From Shewanella sp. MR-4 (GTDB lineage Bacteria; Pseudomonadota; Gammaproteobacteria; Enterobacterales; Shewanellaceae): a DNA stretch of 64,000 nt. How positions within the stretch are numbered: the first letter of the stretch is position 1; every line of letters begins with the position of its first letter. Both the position numbers and the translations under genes were made by a program. Under the pieces are notes generated by a model. It was not told the origin of the DNA. It made no database searches and was given only the letters and a program-made list of their open reading frames with translations. Shown one piece after another: positions 61,625 to 64,000 of the stretch. Location: NCBI RefSeq assembly GCF_000014685.1, contig NC_008321.1, positions 620,001-684,000 on the forward strand, in the 5' to 3' direction.

Positions 61625-62689
61625 TTATTCATCACTTTGGGCGCGAAATTGCCGTGCGTGGCGCTGCTCATCGAGGCTTGCGATAATACGATGGTAGTTA
61701 TTAAAGCGATCTTCGCTAATCTTACCCGCATCGACAGCGGCTTTTAAGGCGCAGCCTGGGTCATCACCGTGCTTACAATCGCGGAATTTGCAGCCACCTA
61801 AAAAGTCTCTAAATTCGATAAAACACCAACCGACACGTTGGGCGGGTAAGTGCCAGAGGGCAAATTCGCGCACGCCGGGAGAGTCGATTAAATCACCACC
61901 GCTGGGTAAATGCAGTAACTTAGCCGTGGTGGTCGTGTGTTGACCCAGCCCCGAGTTGTCGGAGACATCGCCCACCAATAATTCGGCTTCGGGCAGTAAG
62001 GCGTTGACCAGTGAGGATTTACCTACACCGGACTGGCCAGCAAATACGCTCACTTTATCTTTCAGCAGGGCTTTAATGGTATCTAAGCCTTCGCCTAACT
62101 TACTGCTGACCTTATACACGGGATAACCAATAGCTTCGTAACGTTTTAAGGCGGCTTCGATGGCGGGGGCTTCTTCTGGCGTTAGCAGATCGATTTTATT
62201 CAAAATGATGATCGGCGGAATATCCGTGTCTTCGGCCGCCACTAAATAGCGGTCAATAATCTGAGTGGTAAAGCTAGGCAATACGGAAGACACAATTAAA
62301 ATTTGGTCGATATTCGAGGCGATAATTTTCACGCCATCGTATAAGTCGGGACGCGAGAGGGAGGAGCGTCTAGGGTGTACCGCTTCTACAATGCCAGCAA
62401 TGCCACTGTTGGCTTGGGTTTCAATGGCGAGGCGCACCACTACTTTATCGCCGGTGACTAAGCTCTTAATGGTGCGGCGAATATTGCAGCGCACGATTTG
62501 GCCGTCTTCGGTTTCAATATCGGCATGTTGGCCAAAGCGGGAGATCACGGTTCCGCTCTGTTCTGGGCCGAGTGAGCTATCCTGTAACTCAGGCGCATTT
62601 TTATCACCATTGTCACGATTGAGGCGTTTCTCGTGATTGGCGCGCATACGGCGTAATTGGCCTTGGCTTAGGGGTTTCTTTTTACTCAC
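61625..62689 (-). CDS. rsgA: Small ribosomal subunit biogenesis GTPase RsgA
   Basis: 354 residues. The circularly permuted GTPase order is clear: an N-terminal OB-like domain, then G4 NKID (164-167), G1 GQSGVGKS (218-225) and G3 DSPG (269-272), and a C-terminal zinc site Cys300, Cys305, His307, Cys313. RsgA matures the 30S subunit and helps release RbfA. The start at 62689 is an ATG with the usual Lys-rich opening. Divergent from orn, as in many gammaproteobacteria. Confidence 0.96.
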   Translation of the reverse strand: MSKKKPLSQGQLRRMRANHEKRLNRDNGDKNAPELQDSSLGPEQSGTVISRFGQHADIETEDGQIVRCNIRRTIKSLVTGDKVVVRLAIETQANSGIAGIVEAVHPRRSSLSRPDLYDGVKIIASNIDQILIVSSVLPSFTTQIIDRYLVAAEDTDIPPIIILNKIDLLTPEEAPAIEAALKRYEAIGYPVYKVSSKLGEGLDTIKALLKDKVSVFAGQSGVGKSSLVNALLPEAELLVGDVSDNSGLGQHTTTTAKLLHLPSGGDLIDSPGVREFALWHLPAQRVGWCFIEFRDFLGGCKFRDCKHGDDPGCALKAAVDAGKISEDRFNNYHRIIASLDEQRHARQFRAQSDE

Positions 62690-62801
62690 TGATTTGTCTT
62701 CGTCAATTAGATGATTTTTTGTGTCTGAAAAAAGCAGTATGATACACGCTCTTGAATAAAAAAGCCTGAATTTAGGCTAACTGACATGATAAGGCGCAAT
62801 T

Positions 62802-63347
62802 ATGGCGGCGGACGCGAATAATCTGATTTGGATCGATCTCGAAATGACAGGGTTAGAGCCCGATGTCGACAGGGTCATTGAAATTGCTACCTTAGTAACA
62901 GACCAAGAACTCAATATTATCGGTCAGGGGCCTGTTATTGCTATTCATCAATCGGATGAAGTGCTGGCGGCCATGGATGATTGGAACCAGAAACACCACG
63001 GTGAATCGGGTCTGATCGATAGAGTGCGTGCTAGCCAAGTGAATGAAGCTCAGGCCGTTGCACAAACCATCGCATTTTTAGAGCAATATGTGCCTAAGGG
63101 CGCATCGCCTATGTGTGGCAACAGTGTGGGCCAGGACCGTCGCTTCTTAAATCGTTATATGCGTGAACTGGAGGATTACTTCCATTATCGCAATCTCGAC
63201 GTTAGCACGGTAAAAGAGTTAGTGAAGCGTTGGAGCCCTGAAACCATGGCGGGTTTCAAAAAGCAAAATACCCACCAAGCGCTGCAAGATATCCAAGAGT
63301 CGATCGCGGAATTACAGTATTACCGCAGCAAAGTATTTAAAATTTGA
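62802..63347 (+). CDS. orn: Oligoribonuclease
   Basis: 181 residues. The DEDDh exonuclease motifs are present: IWIDLEMTGLEPD with Asp12 and Glu14, Asp around residue 112 in GNSVGQDRRFL, and His158/Asp163 in THQALQDIQES. Orn degrades 2- to 5-nucleotide RNAs, including pGpG from c-di-GMP breakdown, so it completes the c-di-GMP degradation started by EAL proteins in this window. The ATG follows AAGGCGCAATT. The tRNA-Gly array lies just downstream. Confidence 0.96.
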   Translation: MAADANNLIWIDLEMTGLEPDVDRVIEIATLVTDQELNIIGQGPVIAIHQSDEVLAAMDDWNQKHHGESGLIDRVRASQVNEAQAVAQTIAFLEQYVPKGASPMCGNSVGQDRRFLNRYMRELEDYFHYRNLDVSTVKELVKRWSPETMAGFKKQNTHQALQDIQESIAELQYYRSKVFKI

Positions 63348-63377
63348 CCGATCAGCAGATAAATCTGCAAGAAGGGG

Positions 63378-63405
63378 TTGCAGCCGCATAAATTTTTCAT
63401 ATAAT
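63378..63405 (+). promoter_or_regulatory. Promoter of the tRNA-Gly array
   Basis: TTGCAG (63378-63383) and a perfect TATAAT (63400-63405) are 16 bases apart, followed by a GC-rich discriminator (GCGGCCTC), typical of stable-RNA promoters under stringent control. It lies about 60 bases before the truncated tRNA. Confidence 0.7.
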
Positions 63406-63464
63406 GCGGCCTCAACTTTTTGATGCGGACACGAAGCGCTGCTCATATAAGTGATTTAGTGATT

Positions 63465-63489
63465 GCGACATTAGCTCAGTTGATAAAGG
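63465..63489 (+). pseudogene. Truncated tRNA-Gly relic
   Basis: The first 18 bases are identical to the 5' end of the intact tRNA-Gly genes downstream (GCGACATTAGCTCAGTTG), and the next seven have three mismatches. After that it no longer resembles a tRNA and the anticodon and 3' half are missing. The 11 bases before it (ATTTAGTGATT) also occur in the third spacer of the array, so it is probably a leftover of array recombination. Confidence 0.7.
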
Positions 63490-63544
63490 TTAGGAGACTA
63501 TACCTTTGTGAATGTTGAAAGCAAATGTGGCAGCGATACAAAAG

Positions 63545-63620
63545 GCGACATTAGCTCAGTTGGTAGAGCGATACCTTGCCAAGGTATAGGTCATCGGTTC
63601 GAACCCGATATGTCGCTCCA
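63545..63620 (+). tRNA. tRNA-Gly (GCC), copy 1
   Basis: 76 bases. Acceptor GCGACAT pairs with ATGTCGC, then discriminator T and CCA encoded. Anticodon loop TTGCCAA gives anticodon GCC (Gly). T-arm GGTTCGAACCC region intact. Confidence 0.97.
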
Positions 63621-63652
63621 ATTTCAGACGGTTACAGTCTTAAAATGTAAAT

Positions 63653-63728
63653 GCGACATTAGCTCAGTTGGTAGAGCGATACCTTGCCAAGGTATAGGTC
63701 ATCGGTTCGAACCCGATATGTCGCTCCA
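63653..63728 (+). tRNA. tRNA-Gly (GCC), copy 2
   Basis: Identical over 76 bases to copy 1. The 32 bases before it are identical to those before copy 3. Confidence 0.97.
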
Positions 63729-63760
63729 ATTTCAGACGGTTACAGTCTTAAAATGTAAAT

Positions 63761-63836
63761 GCGACATTAGCTCAGTTGGTAGAGCGATACCTTGCCAAGG
63801 TATAGGTCATCGGTTCGAACCCGATATGTCGCTCCA
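63761..63836 (+). tRNA. tRNA-Gly (GCC), copy 3
   Basis: Identical over 76 bases to copies 1 and 2, with the same GCC anticodon and encoded CCA. The spacer after it is different (44 bases). Confidence 0.97.
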
Positions 63837-63880
63837 AATACAAATTTAGTGATTCACCAAGTCATTAAATACAAAATTAT

Positions 63881-63956
63881 GCGACATTAGCTCAGTTGGT
63901 AGAGCGATACCTTGCCAAGGTATAGGTCATCGGTTCGAACCCGATATGTCGCTCCA
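63881..63956 (+). tRNA. tRNA-Gly (GCC), copy 4
   Basis: Identical over 76 bases to the other copies. It follows a 44-base spacer unlike the two preceding 32-base spacers. Confidence 0.97.
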
Positions 63957-64000
63957 ATTTTCTACATCTCCCCATAATTTAGTACTCAATTAGCATTAGC

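Larger units (their letters stand above)
63545..63760 (+). repeat. Perfect 108-bp tandem repeat (tRNA-Gly plus spacer)
   Basis: Bases 63545-63652 and 63653-63760 are identical: each is one tRNA plus a 32-base spacer. The third tRNA is the same but its spacer diverges, showing recent tandem duplication of a 108-base unit. Confidence 0.95.

Noticed and set aside
63508..63849. A 113-codon open frame across the tRNA-Gly array
   Set aside because: It is read entirely through the tRNA genes and their spacers, and its repeated peptide simply reflects the tandem tRNA repeats. There is no ribosome-binding site.

Overview
The window is chromosomal DNA from a gammaproteobacterium, almost certainly a Shewanella close to the oneidensis/MR-4/MR-7/ANA-3 group. 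I judge this from protein similarity recognised by eye, the density of c-di-GMP and two-component genes, the rsgA-psd and orn-tRNA-Gly neighbourhood, and an FNR/EtrA-type site. It reads as ordinary core genome with compact genes, many bidirectional hairpin terminators, and no insertion sequence, prophage, CRISPR array or integron.

Layout. 1-2345: the end of an ArsJ-associated glyceraldehyde-3-phosphate dehydrogenase, arsJ (export of an organoarsenical) and a tightly linked DUF2927 gene. 2464-6832: a beta-CASP nuclease-like hydrolase, a DUF1704/QEGLA metallopeptidase-like protein, a PDC-sensor membrane protein and a small PA3496-family protein. 7149-11461: a signalling operon made of a CHASE-PAS histidine kinase, a single-domain response regulator and a REC-GGDEF-EAL protein. 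11628-20609: rimK, a TorF-type outer-membrane protein, an HU protein, a double-REC regulator, several small envelope or hypothetical genes, an EAL-CBS-GGDEF protein and a TraB/GumN protein. 20737-27383: cmoM, a MaoC-like hydratase, an aldo/keto reductase, fhs and an MscS channel.

28397-31614 is a zinc-acquisition cluster: a small Cys/His protein, an outer-membrane protein with a His/Glu-rich loop, a ZnuA-like binding protein and a ZnuB-like permease. It has no ATPase gene. 31810-37509: plsC, rraB, a PAS-GGDEF cyclase paired with a REC-CheC protein, a crotonase with a FadR-like operator in front, and a DUF3530 protein. 37747-46381: rapA, a PIN-PhoH ATPase with a textbook Pho box upstream, and a large hybrid histidine kinase. 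46465-54281: a zinc metalloprotease, an atypical Ser/Thr kinase, a Cys-rich gene behind a perfect FNR/EtrA box, tpm, a decayed GFA-family gene, bfd and an Aer-type aerotaxis receptor. 54366-63347: a D-2-hydroxyacid dehydrogenase, DUF3392, then a minus-strand run (rsgA, psd, an EamA transporter, an MscK-like channel, a GDPD phosphodiesterase) and divergent orn. The right end carries four identical tRNA-Gly(GCC) genes preceded by a truncated tRNA relic.

I did not find a convincing wholly new system. The observations most worth checking are the ATPase-less zinc operon and its nested inverted repeat, the Pho box at the PIN-PhoH gene, the EtrA box at the Cys-rich gene, the 35-bp near-palindrome in front of the CHASE kinase, the structured 578-bp gap at 35047-35624, and the tRNA-Gly array with its relic. 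All functional calls rest on reading motifs by eye; no database search was run.
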